A stretch of 64,000 nt of DNA, taken from NCBI RefSeq assembly GCF_020819595.1, contig NZ_JAJHNP010000011.1:62001-126000 (forward strand). The letters run 5' to 3'. The translations under genes and the position numbers were made by a program. Under the pieces are notes generated by a model that was given only the letters and a program-made list of their open reading frames with translations, searched no databases and was not told the origin of the DNA. The DNA comes from Streptomyces barringtoniae (GTDB lineage: Bacteria; Actinomycetota; Actinomycetes; Streptomycetales; Streptomycetaceae). Of the stretch, positions 26,442 to 34,948 are shown one piece after another; the first letter of the stretch is position 1, and each line of letters begins with the position of its first letter.

Positions 26442-26650
26442 CCCGGACCACCGACCACGGGCCGCGGTCTTTGTTCCAGTGTGCGCCGAGGGCACAGGCG
26501 CACACCACCGTGCACCGCACCCGGGCGGGGCGAGGCATCAGGGTGCCGGGTGGGCTGCTTGCCTTTTCGTCGTGCGAGGGAACAAGGTGGAGGAAGCAGC
26601 GCTCAACAGGCGGCGAGGGGCTGCGAGCCGATGTCGGTGGGTGAGGCTCT

Positions 26651-27838
26651 GTGACGGGAGAGGCCACGGTCACCGTGCAGCCGGTGACCGAGCAGGCGGT
26701 GGTGCTGCGCCTGTCGGGGACTCTCGACGCCCACGGCGCCGGAGTGCTGGGACGCGAGCTGGACCTGCGGCTGCGGCGGGCCGACGAGCGGGGCCTGCGA
26801 CTCGTCCTGGACATGTCCGGTGTGCGACACGTGAGCAGCACGGCGGTGCACACCCTCGACCTCCACACCCGGCACCGCGCCGCCGACCCCGTCCTGGTCA
26901 CCGGGGCCACCCCTCAGGTGCACCGGCTGCTCACGACGACGCCGCTGCCGGGCATCCGTCTGTACCCGAGTCTGGAGGGCGCGCTCGCCGCCGTGAGCAG
27001 TAGGCGGGCGAGCCGGAACGCGCGGACCTGGCTCTCCCCGGCCGGGGACGTCCCCGGTGAGGTCTTCGGCCTGCGTGCCAAGGCCCGCACCAGCGGGATC
27101 ATCGGCATTGCCCAGGGCATCCTCATCGCCCGTTACTCCCTGCCCGGACCCGCTGACGCCTTCGCCCTGCTGCGCGCGGCCTCCCAGCACCACAACGTGC
27201 CGCTGCGCGTAGTGGCCTCGGCCGTGGTGGCCGCACCGCCGCCGCTGACGGAACGGGAGTGGTTCCCCGGGCGCCGGCACGCCCCGCCGCCCGGCCTCGG
27301 ACTGCCGCAGGCAGACGCCGTGGACCCGCGGGACCGACGGCAGGTGCTGAGGGCGGCCCTGTACGCGGCGGTGACGCTGGCGGACGCCGACGCGGCCGAG
27401 ATCCATCTGACCGACTCGGTGCAGGACGAGGCGCTCGTGCTCGAGGCTCATCACGGGCTGGACGCCGCCTACCGCGACTGCCTGGCGCTGGTGGCCGGAC
27501 CGCCCGCGGTGTGTGCCCTGGCAAGGATCGCCGGCCGGCCGGTGACCGTGGCGGACGTGGCCGCGAATCCGGAACTGGCCGGTCATCCGGTGGGCCGGGC
27601 GGCGCTCGCCGTGGGCAGCCGCGCGCTGCACGCCGTGCCGATGGTGACGGACGCCGGCGACTGCAACGGAGTGATCTCGCTGCACCGTGTCGACCCCGGT
27701 GCGTGGCTGCACCCAGGGCAGGAGGCCGATCTGGACGTCATGGCCCACGGCCTGGCCATGTGGCGGTCCTGGTACGGGCGCACCGTGGTGCAGGACGCCC
27801 TCGAGTACCTGCACCTCCAGGCTGCCGGGGGCGGCTGA
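26651..27838 (+). CDS. STAS-ANTAR-GAF regulatory protein
   Basis: 395 residues with three domains. STAS (about 1-110) has LRLSGTLDAHGAGVLGREL and the phosphorylation-site region LDMSGVRHVSSTAV. An ANTAR RNA-binding segment (about 140-195) reads AKARTSGIIGIAQGILIARY, then PADAFALLRAASQHHNVPLR. A GAF-like domain (about 230-385) has LADADAAEIHL and AVPMVTDAGDCNGVISLHR. STAS proteins act in anti-sigma partner switching, while ANTAR domains bind paired hairpins in leader RNAs to prevent termination; having both suggests a sensor that links the two layers. GTG at 26651 follows GGTGAGG. No partner gene is adjacent. Confidence 0.8.
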   Translation: MTGEATVTVQPVTEQAVVLRLSGTLDAHGAGVLGRELDLRLRRADERGLRLVLDMSGVRHVSSTAVHTLDLHTRHRAADPVLVTGATPQVHRLLTTTPLPGIRLYPSLEGALAAVSSRRASRNARTWLSPAGDVPGEVFGLRAKARTSGIIGIAQGILIARYSLPGPADAFALLRAASQHHNVPLRVVASAVVAAPPPLTEREWFPGRRHAPPPGLGLPQADAVDPRDRRQVLRAALYAAVTLADADAAEIHLTDSVQDEALVLEAHHGLDAAYRDCLALVAGPPAVCALARIAGRPVTVADVAANPELAGHPVGRAALAVGSRALHAVPMVTDAGDCNGVISLHRVDPGAWLHPGQEADLDVMAHGLAMWRSWYGRTVVQDALEYLHLQAAGGG

Positions 27839-27889
27839 GCCGTCCGTCGGGGCAGCGCTCGCGGCGCCGCCGTACGACCTGCCGTACGA

Positions 27890-28095
27890 CGAGGGCGGCG
27901 GTCAGCATGCCGAAGGAGCAAGCAGCGAGCAAGCAGCGCCACGTGCACGCCCCTGGTGCCGGCGATGATGCCGTCGGCCTGGCGGTGCCCTCGATGAACC
28001 GGCCCACGGTCACGATCATGCCGCCGTGCCGGCCGGAGAACCGGCCGCGTGGAACCGCTTCGGCGTGCAGAAGACGTACCGCCCCCACGGCCCCG
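27890..28095 (-). pseudogene. DedA-family membrane protein fragment
   Basis: The minus strand reads RHGGMIVTVGRFIEG (about 28005-28040) and then, after a frame change, HRQADGIIAGTRGVH. Together these reproduce the DedA core motif, HGG then VGRFIEG then NGIIAG, with no start, no N-terminal helices and no proper C-terminus. It occupies most of the 313-bp gap after the STAS-ANTAR-GAF gene. Confidence 0.6.
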
Positions 28096-28151
28096 TAGTG
28101 CAAGGGCGCTGCGGGGCCGGGCGAGCCCGGGTGGGGCGGGAGGTGGGGGAG

Positions 28152-28331
28152 TTAGGAGTCGGCGCGGACGATGCCCTCGTCGTCTGGGGGCACGCCCTGG
28201 CACATGTGGCACAGTTCGTGGTCGCCGTCGCGGGTGACGACGGTGCCCCAGCCGAGGCACACCTCGCAGTCGTGGGCGAGGCTCAAGTCGGGACGGGGAG
28301 GGAGCGTGCTGCGGTGGGCTCCGTATGCCAT
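28152..28331 (-). CDS. small zinc-ribbon-like protein
   Basis: 59 residues starting MAYGAHRSTLPPRPDLSLAH. Two cysteine pairs, CEVCLGWGTVV and CHMCQG, flank a short beta-hairpin, the layout of a zinc ribbon. No enzymatic motif. An acidic C-terminus (DDEGIVRADS) follows. GGAGC lies 10 nt upstream of the ATG at 28331. Function unknown; the size suggests a partner-binding or nucleic-acid-binding adaptor. Confidence 0.6.
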   Translation of the reverse strand: MAYGAHRSTLPPRPDLSLAHDCEVCLGWGTVVTRDGDHELCHMCQGVPPDDEGIVRADS

Positions 28332-28405
28332 AGGACGAGCGGCTCCTTGAAAGTCGCGGTTGAACACGAAGGCGCTGTAATCCGCTCTGACAACGCTGTC
28401 CGTAC

Positions 28406-28451
28406 GACATCCATTATGTCCGCTTTATTCCCTCTGTCAGTGATGGATGTC
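28406..28451. promoter_or_regulatory. 9-bp inverted repeat upstream of the zinc-ribbon gene
   Basis: GACATCCAT (28406-28414) and ATGGATGTC (28443-28451) are exact inverted repeats 28 nt apart in unusually AT-rich DNA, between the zinc-ribbon start and the end of the aldo/keto reductase gene. Possible operator. Confidence 0.4.
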
Positions 28452-28491
28452 ACCGAGAGCCCACCTCTCACCCGGGATCGCCCCGGCCGGG

Positions 28492-29535
28492 TCACCCCAA
28501 CTGGCCCAGCCGCGCCTCACGCCACAGGTCCACGCCGCCGTCCGTCGCGTACTTGTCGATCTCGGCCAGTTCCTCGGCGCCGAACCGGAGGTTCTCCAGC
28601 GCGGCGACGTTCTGCTCCAGCTGCTCGGTGCGCGAGGCCCCGATGACGAGCGACGTCACCCGCTCGTCGCGCAGCGCCCAGGCCAGCGCCATCTGTGCCA
28701 GCGTCTGACCGCGCCGCGCCGCGATGTCGTTCAGGGCGCGCAGCCGCCGCAGCATGTCGTCCGTCAGCCAGGAGGCGTCGAAGGACGTGCCGCGGGCCGC
28801 CCGCGAGTCCTGCGGCACGCCGTCCAGGTAGCGGCCGGTCAGCAGGCCCTGGGCGAGGGCGGTGAAGCCGATGACCCCGAAGCCCTCCTCCTCGGCCACG
28901 TCCAGCAGGCCCTCCGTCTCGATCCAGCGGTTGAGCATGCTGTACGACGGCTGGTGGATCAGTAGCGGGGTACCCAGCTCCCGCAGGATCGCCGTCGCCT
29001 GCCGGGTGCGCTCGGCGTCGTAGGAGGAGATGCCGACGTACAGCGCCTTGCCCTGGCGTACGGCGGTGTCGAGCGCCCCCATCGTCTCCTCCAGCGGCGT
29101 GGTCGCGTCCAGCCGGTGGGAGTAGAAGATGTCCACGTAGTCCACGCCCATGCGGCGCAGCGACTGGTCCAGCGAGGCCAGCACGTACTTCCGGGAGCCG
29201 CCGCCCTGCCCGTAGGGGCCGGGCCACATGTCCCAGCCGGCCTTGGTGGAGATCACCAGCTCGTCGCGGTACGGAGCGAGGTCCCGCTTCAGCAGCTGCC
29301 CGAAGTTCAGCTCGGCCGCGCCGTACGGCGGGCCGTAGTTGTTCGCCAGGTCGTGGTGCGTGATCCCGAGGTCGAAGGCGCGCAGCGCGATCTCGCGCTG
29401 GGTCTCGAAGGGTCGGTCGTCGCCGAAGTTGTGCCAGTAGCCCAGGGACAGGACGGGCAGGTCCAGCCCCGAGCGGCCGGTGCGCCGGTAGTGCATGGTG
29501 CCGTCGTAGCGTGCGGGGTCCGCGACGTGGGTCAT
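28492..29535 (-). CDS. aldo/keto reductase (YghZ-like glyceraldehyde-3-phosphate reductase type)
   Basis: 347 residues. LPVLSLGYWHNFGDD at the start and FDLGITHHDLANNYGPPYG with the catalytic Asp/Tyr, a lysine in VISTKAGWDMWPGPYGQGG and the late VIGASRTEQLEQNVAAL (NADPH binding) define the family. WPGPYGQGGGSRKY is typical of the YghZ/Gpr subgroup, which reduces L-glyceraldehyde 3-phosphate and methylglyoxal-like aldehydes. ATG at 29535 has GGAGAGGA 4 nt upstream. The gene stands alone, divergent from the ProP-like transporter. Confidence 0.9.
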   Translation of the reverse strand: MTHVADPARYDGTMHYRRTGRSGLDLPVLSLGYWHNFGDDRPFETQREIALRAFDLGITHHDLANNYGPPYGAAELNFGQLLKRDLAPYRDELVISTKAGWDMWPGPYGQGGGSRKYVLASLDQSLRRMGVDYVDIFYSHRLDATTPLEETMGALDTAVRQGKALYVGISSYDAERTRQATAILRELGTPLLIHQPSYSMLNRWIETEGLLDVAEEEGFGVIGFTALAQGLLTGRYLDGVPQDSRAARGTSFDASWLTDDMLRRLRALNDIAARRGQTLAQMALAWALRDERVTSLVIGASRTEQLEQNVAALENLRFGAEELAEIDKYATDGGVDLWREARLGQLG

Positions 29536-29713
29536 CGGGTCCTCTCCGGGTGGTGCTGTTCGGGTCGCCCCTCCGTGTACGGACGGGCTCGTCCACCCTG
29601 CGCCCGCGCGCCGCGCAAGTCCAACCGCCGTACCGGATGGGATTGAGCGGTTCCGTTTCTGAATCGGCCAGGGGGGCAGGCGGTGACCGGTGACGCGACA
29701 GAAGGAGGCGCTC

Positions 29714-31258
29714 GTGAGCGGTGCCGGTTCGCAGGGCCGGCGGGAGAGTCGAGGCGGCCCGCGGACGCCGCAGGCCGTGGCACAGCTGCCCCGCCAGGTC
29801 AGCGAGGAACTGACCCGCAGGCTTCGCCGCAACCGGCGGGCGTTCGGCAGGGGCGACGTCGAGGTCGTCGAACCACCGCTGCTCCGGCGTGCCGTGGGTG
29901 CCTCCGCGCTCGGGAACTGCATGGAGTGGTTCGACTTCGGTGTCTACAGCTACCTCGCCGCCACCATCGGCAAGGTGTTCTTCCCCGGCGCCTCCCCGGG
30001 CGCGCAGGTCATCTCCTCCTTCGCGACCTTCGCCGCCGCCTTCGTCGTCCGGCCGCTCGGCGGCCTGGTCTTCGGGCCGCTCGGCGACCGGATCGGCCGG
30101 CAGAAGGTGCTCGCCACCACCATGATCATGATGGCGGTCGGCACCTTCGCCATCGGTGTCATCCCCGGCTACGGCACGATAGGTATCGCCGCTCCCGTGC
30201 TCCTCCTGCTGGCCCGCATGGTGCAGGGCTTCTCCACCGGCGGGGAGTACGGCGGCGCGACCACCTTCGTCTCCGAGTACTCGCCGGACCGCAGGCGCGG
30301 CTACCTCTCCAGCTGGCTCGACTTCGGCACCTTCGTCGGCTACGCCCTCGGCTCGGCCCTGGTCACCGTGCTCAACCTGGCCCTGACCGACGGTCAGATG
30401 CTGTCCTGGGGCTGGCGCATCCCGTTCCTGATCGCCGGACCGCTCGGTGTGATCGGTCTCTACATGCGGCTCAAGCTGGAGGAGTCCCCGGCCTTCCAGC
30501 AGCAGCTGGACGAACACGAGAAGGCCCTGGCGCAGAAATCGGCTCGCAGCGAGTTCAAGGACATCGTCCGCAGCCACTGGGGGGAGCTGCTCGTCTGCAT
30601 GGGGCTGGTGCTGCTGTACAACGTCACCAACTACATGGTGACCGGCTATCTGCCGACCTATCAGACCGAGGTCCTGAACCGCTCCAGCGGCTCCGCCGAC
30701 GTCCTGGTGCTCATCGGCATGCTGTGGATCGTCGTGCTGATCACCTTCCTCGGCCGGCTCAGTGACCGCGTCGGCCGACGGCCGGTCTACGCCGTCGCGG
30801 CCGCCGCGATGATCGTACTGGCGGTGCCCGCCTTCCTGCTGATCAAGGCGCACGGCACCTGGCCGCCGATCCTCGGCGTCCTGCTGCTCGCCACTCTGCT
30901 GGCGTGCTTCGCCGCACCGAGCGCGGCCACGCTGCCCGCCCTGTTCCCGACCGCCGTCCGCTACGCCGCGATGGGCATCGGCTTCAACGTCGCCGTCTCC
31001 GCGTTCGGCGGCACCACTCCGCTGATGACCGCCGCGCTGGTCACGGCCACCGGCGACGACCTGATGCCGGCCTACTACCTGATGCTGGCCGGGGTCATCG
31101 GACTGCTGACGGTGAAGTTCCTGCCCGAGACCGCCCAGGTGCCGCTCAAGGGTTCGCGGCCGATGGTCGGTTCGCGGGAGGAGCAGCGCGAACTGATCAC
31201 AGTGTCACGGGAGTTGTACAAGTACGTGCAGCAGCGGGACGGCGTCCGGCGCATCTGA
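29714..31258 (+). CDS. ProP-like MFS proton symporter (metabolite/osmolyte uptake)
   Basis: 514 residues from GTG 29714, which follows GAAGGAGG by 5 nt; the in-frame GTG at 29690 has no such site. After a basic N-terminal tail of about 60 residues come GNCMEWFDFGVYSYLA and GDRIGRQKVLATTMIMMA, signatures of the metabolite:H+ symporter group (ProP, ShiA, KgtP), then MVQGFSTGGEYGGATTF. Substrate could be proline/betaine or a dicarboxylate. The C-terminus ends in a charged stretch (REEQRELITVSRELYKYV) that may form a short helix, echoing the osmosensory tail of ProP. Confidence 0.82.
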   Translation: MSGAGSQGRRESRGGPRTPQAVAQLPRQVSEELTRRLRRNRRAFGRGDVEVVEPPLLRRAVGASALGNCMEWFDFGVYSYLAATIGKVFFPGASPGAQVISSFATFAAAFVVRPLGGLVFGPLGDRIGRQKVLATTMIMMAVGTFAIGVIPGYGTIGIAAPVLLLLARMVQGFSTGGEYGGATTFVSEYSPDRRRGYLSSWLDFGTFVGYALGSALVTVLNLALTDGQMLSWGWRIPFLIAGPLGVIGLYMRLKLEESPAFQQQLDEHEKALAQKSARSEFKDIVRSHWGELLVCMGLVLLYNVTNYMVTGYLPTYQTEVLNRSSGSADVLVLIGMLWIVVLITFLGRLSDRVGRRPVYAVAAAAMIVLAVPAFLLIKAHGTWPPILGVLLLATLLACFAAPSAATLPALFPTAVRYAAMGIGFNVAVSAFGGTTPLMTAALVTATGDDLMPAYYLMLAGVIGLLTVKFLPETAQVPLKGSRPMVGSREEQRELITVSRELYKYVQQRDGVRRI

Positions 31259-31337
31259 GGCGCGCCGCTCCGGTAAAGTCCTCGTTCGATCCTACGAACT
31301 TCTCGCGAGCCTGGTTACCGAGCATGGCCGTGTTTGA

Positions 31338-31352
31338 TAGGAAACTTTCCTA
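31338..31352. promoter_or_regulatory. palindromic operator upstream of the chitosanase gene
   Basis: TAGGAAA-C-TTTCCTA is a perfect odd palindrome 66 bp before the chitosanase start. A second, weaker hairpin (GTTCG/CGAAC) is at 31284-31299. Chitosanase genes of this family in Streptomyces are controlled by a ROK-type repressor (CsnR) at a short palindrome, and this is the natural candidate. Confidence 0.55.
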
Positions 31353-31417
31353 CCAGTGTCCGGTGCGGACCAGCACGGACCAACGACCCACCCCCCACTC
31401 CCGCTTGGAGCCCTGTG

Positions 31418-32257
31418 GTGAACACAGACCGCGAGACAGCAGCCCCCGCGCCCATATCCCGCCGGACCGTCGTCGCCCTCCTCGGCGCCACCGTCGCCTC
31501 CGGTGCCCTGCTCGTGTCCCAGCGCGCGACCGCCGCCCCGGCGGCGGCGTCGGGCCTCGACGACCCGGCGAAGAAGGAGATCGCCATGGAACTGGTGTCG
31601 AGCGCGGAGAACTCCTCGCTCGACTGGAAGGCCCAGTACAGGTACATCGAGGACATCGGCGACGGCCGCGGCTACACCGCCGGCATCATCGGCTTCTGTT
31701 CCGGCACCGGCGACATGCTCGACCTGGTCCAGCTCTACGCCGACCGCAAGCCCGGCAACGTCCTCGCCAAGTACCTGCCCGCCCTGCGCAAGGTCAACGG
31801 CAGCGACTCCCACAGCGGCCTCGACCCCAACTACCCCAAGGACTGGCGCAAGGCCGCCCAGGACGCCGTGTTCCAGCAGTGCCAGAACGACGAGCGCGAC
31901 CGCGTCTACTTCAACCCCGCGGTCGCCCAGGGCAAGGCAGACGGCCTGCGCACCCTCGGCCAGTTCTGCTACTACGACGCCATCGTCATGCACGGCGACG
32001 GCGACGACCCGACCAGCTTCCGCAACATCCGCAAGCGCGCCCTGCGCAGTGCCAAGCCGCCGGCGCAGGGCGGCGACGAGACGACGTACCTCAACGCCTT
32101 CCTCGACGCCCGGGTGTGGGCCATGAAGCAGGAGGAGGCGCACAGCGACACCACCCGTGTCGACACCGAGCAGCGGGTCTTCCTGCGCAAGGGCAACCTC
32201 GACCTCAACACCCCGCTCGACTGGAAGGTGTACGGGGACAGTTACCACATCGGCTGA
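31418..32257 (+). CDS. csn: GH46 endo-chitosanase, Tat-exported
   Basis: 279 residues. A twin-arginine leader SRRTVVALLGATVASGALL (residues 14-32) ends near an Ala-rich cleavage region at about residue 40. The mature enzyme has the GH46 acid pair, E64 in VSSAENSSLDW and D82 in EDIGDGRGYTAG, 18 residues apart as in the N174 chitosanase (E22/D40). It hydrolyses beta-1,4-linked glucosamine in chitosan. GTG at 31418 has TTGGAG upstream. Solitary; the upstream palindrome suggests substrate-inducible repression. Confidence 0.95.
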   Translation: MNTDRETAAPAPISRRTVVALLGATVASGALLVSQRATAAPAAASGLDDPAKKEIAMELVSSAENSSLDWKAQYRYIEDIGDGRGYTAGIIGFCSGTGDMLDLVQLYADRKPGNVLAKYLPALRKVNGSDSHSGLDPNYPKDWRKAAQDAVFQQCQNDERDRVYFNPAVAQGKADGLRTLGQFCYYDAIVMHGDGDDPTSFRNIRKRALRSAKPPAQGGDETTYLNAFLDARVWAMKQEEAHSDTTRVDTEQRVFLRKGNLDLNTPLDWKVYGDSYHIG

Positions 32258-32267
32258 CGCGCCGGTG

Positions 32268-32888
32268 TCACGAGGCGTGCGGCAGGTCGACGGGCGTGGG
32301 CACCTGAGGCCCCGCGCCGAGCCCGGCGGCCTGCCGCACCGTGATGCGCTGGATCACGGCGATCGCCAGGACGGCGGCCAGGAGGTCGAGGGCCTCGGCC
32401 GCCACCAGCAGGGGCAGTGAGGTGCCGTAGCCCAGGTTCATGGCGGCCAGGGTCAGCGCCGCGTGCCCGACCCAGGCCGCCCACCACACGTTCACGAGGA
32501 GGTCCCCGCGGCCCGCGTCCGCGCCGTCGGGCGCGCTCGCGCGGTGGACGTCCTGCACCAGCCCGCGAGGCACCCAGAGGTTGAACACCGGTATCAGCCA
32601 GGCCAGGACGGCCCAGGTGACGGAACCGGGAACCCGGCCGGGCGCGAGCAGTTCGGCGTTGCGCCGGCAGCGGGCGAACCACACCAGGAACAACACGATC
32701 GTCGCGATTCCCACGTCCCCGAAGATCATCGACACCCGGGCGAAATCGGAGGCCGTGGTCGTTGCCGGATGCAGCAGATGAGCACGGACCGTCAGCGCCC
32801 GGACCAGTTCGGCGACGGCCGCCACTGCCACGGCGAACTGAGCGCAACGAGCGAGGAACCAAGGAGCCTGGGCGGCGGATCCGGTCAC
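32268..32888 (-). CDS. DUF4328-type membrane protein
   Basis: About 206 residues with five or so hydrophobic segments. WAVLAWLIPVFNLWVPRGLVQDVHRAS is split over two helices and carries the P-x-x-N-L-W-x-P-R motif of DUF4328 actinobacterial membrane proteins. Start uncertain: GTG 32888 gives MTGSAAQAPWFLARC; an upstream GTG at 32939 adds 17 residues. Function unknown. Convergent with the chitosanase gene with a 10-bp gap. Confidence 0.7.
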   Translation of the reverse strand: MTGSAAQAPWFLARCAQFAVAVAAVAELVRALTVRAHLLHPATTTASDFARVSMIFGDVGIATIVLFLVWFARCRRNAELLAPGRVPGSVTWAVLAWLIPVFNLWVPRGLVQDVHRASAPDGADAGRGDLLVNVWWAAWVGHAALTLAAMNLGYGTSLPLLVAAEALDLLAAVLAIAVIQRITVRQAAGLGAGPQVPTPVDLPHAS

Positions 32889-33047
32889 GGTTGGAGACCT
32901 GTCTGTGGAAGGCGCCCTGCACGGCCGGCGGGGCGGCACGAAGATCGAAGGACCGGATCATAAGGCGGGGCGCACTCGCGTGTCAGGGCCCTGACGAGGA
33001 AAGATGGGCGGTGAGCGAACGATCGGATGACGCGGAGGAGCGGACTC

Positions 33048-34688
33048 ATGCCGCACGAGCGAGCCGGCCGGCCGGCCGGTCCCGAGGACCTTGTCGACGT
33101 GGCCCGGCTGGTCACGGCGTACTACGCACTGCACCCGGACCCCGCCGACCCGGCACAGCGGGTGGCGTTCGGCACCTCCGGGCACCGGGGCTCGTCCCTG
33201 GCGACCGCCTTCAACGAGGACCACATCGCCGCCACCAGCCAGGCCATCTGCGAGTACCGCACGGCCCAGGGCACGGACGGCCCCCTGTTCCTCGGTGCCG
33301 ACACCCACGCCCTGTCCGAGCCCGCCAAGGTCACGGCGCTGGAGGTGTTCGCGGCCAACGGCGTCAGCGTGCTCATCGACAACGCCGACGGCTACACGCC
33401 CACCCCCGCCGTCTCGCACGCGATCCTCGCCCACAACCGGGGTCGCGCCTCCGGTCTCGCCGACGGCGTGGTCGTCACCCCCTCCCACAACCCGCCCGCC
33501 GACGGCGGTTTCAAGTACAACCCGCCGAGCGGCGGCCCGGCGGCCTCCGACGCCACCTCCTGGATCCAGGACCGGGCCAACGAGATCATCACCGGCGGCC
33601 TGAAGGACGTACGCCGGATGCCGTACGAGCGGGCGCTCGCCGCGGAGACGACAGGGCGGTACGACTTCCTCGGCGTCTACGTCGGCGATCTGCCGAGCGT
33701 GCTGGACCTGGACGCCGTCCGCGCGGCCGGCGTGCGCATCGGCGCCGACCCGCTCGGCGGAGCCTCCGTCGCCTACTGGGGACGCATCGCCGAACAGCAC
33801 GGCATCGACCTCACCGTGGTCAACCCGCACACCGACCCCACCTGGCGGTTCATGACGCTGGACTGGGACGGCCGGATCCGCATGGACTGCTCCTCGCCGT
33901 ACGCGATGGCCTCCCTCATCGAGCAGCGCGACCGGTTCCGGATCGCCACCGGCAATGACGCCGACGCCGACCGGCACGGCATCGTCACCCCGGACGCGGG
34001 CCTGATGAACCCCAACCACTACCTCGCGGTCGCCATCTCCTACCTGTACCGCCACCGCGACCAGTGGCCCGCCGGCGCCGGCATCGGCAAGACGCTGGTC
34101 TCCTCCACGATGATCGACCGGGTCGCCGCCGACCTCGGCCGCCGACTGGTCGAGGTCCCGGTCGGGTTCAAGTGGTTCGTGGACGGACTGGTCGACGGTG
34201 CCATCGGGTTCGGCGGCGAGGAGTCCGCCGGCGCCTCCTTCCTGCGCCGCGACGGCTCCGTGTGGACCACCGACAAGGACGGCATCATCCTGGCCCTGCT
34301 CGCCTCCGAGATCACGGCCGTCACGGACCGGACACCGTCGGAGCACTACGCCGACCTGACGGCCCGCTTCGGCGAACCCGCCTACGCCCGTATCGACGCG
34401 CCCGCGACCCGCGAACAGAAGGCGCTGCTCGGCAAGTTGTCACCGGCCCAGGTCACCGCCGACACGCTCGCCGGAGAGGCCGTCACGGCGGTGTTGGCCG
34501 AGGCACCCGGCAACGGCGCCGCGATCGGCGGCATCAAGGTCACCACGGAGAACGCCTGGTTCGCGGCCCGTCCTTCGGGCACCGAGGACGTCTACAAGGT
34601 CTACGCCGAGTCCTTCCTCGGCCCCGACCACCTCGCCCGGGTGCAGCAGGAGGCCCAGGCGGTGGTGCTGGGGGCGCTCGGCGGCTGA
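33048..34688 (+). CDS. pgm: phosphoglucomutase, alpha-D-glucose-specific
   Basis: 546 residues interconverting glucose 1-phosphate and glucose 6-phosphate. FGTSGHRGSS near residue 43, the phosphoserine in VVTPSHNPP (S146, the same number as in E. coli Pgm), the metal loop GNDADADRHG and the substrate loop GGEESAGASF, then a late phosphate-binding RPSGTEDVYKVY, are all intact. ATG at 33048 follows GGAGGAG by 7 nt. Single gene, convergent with the esterase gene; supplies precursors for glycogen, trehalose and cell-wall sugars. Confidence 0.95.
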   Translation: MPHERAGRPAGPEDLVDVARLVTAYYALHPDPADPAQRVAFGTSGHRGSSLATAFNEDHIAATSQAICEYRTAQGTDGPLFLGADTHALSEPAKVTALEVFAANGVSVLIDNADGYTPTPAVSHAILAHNRGRASGLADGVVVTPSHNPPADGGFKYNPPSGGPAASDATSWIQDRANEIITGGLKDVRRMPYERALAAETTGRYDFLGVYVGDLPSVLDLDAVRAAGVRIGADPLGGASVAYWGRIAEQHGIDLTVVNPHTDPTWRFMTLDWDGRIRMDCSSPYAMASLIEQRDRFRIATGNDADADRHGIVTPDAGLMNPNHYLAVAISYLYRHRDQWPAGAGIGKTLVSSTMIDRVAADLGRRLVEVPVGFKWFVDGLVDGAIGFGGEESAGASFLRRDGSVWTTDKDGIILALLASEITAVTDRTPSEHYADLTARFGEPAYARIDAPATREQKALLGKLSPAQVTADTLAGEAVTAVLAEAPGNGAAIGGIKVTTENAWFAARPSGTEDVYKVYAESFLGPDHLARVQQEAQAVVLGALGG

Positions 34689-34948
34689 GGGACGGGCGGG
34701 CGGGCCTGTGCGGCGGGCCGGACGGGCCCGGCGGGCGGGCGGGACCTACGGCAGGTGCGGCCGGCGGCGGTGCGGTACGCCGCGGTGACCCTGGCGGTGC
34801 GCCGCAGCCGGCGGGGCCCGCGGCCTGCCCCGCGCGGCACGGGGTCCGATCTGCTACGAGCTCTGCCGCTGCCAGGAGACCCGGGCCGGGCACGGCGTTC
34901 GGCCCGGCCACCGAGAGCCACCCTGCCGGGGAGTCCGGCCCGGCCGGA

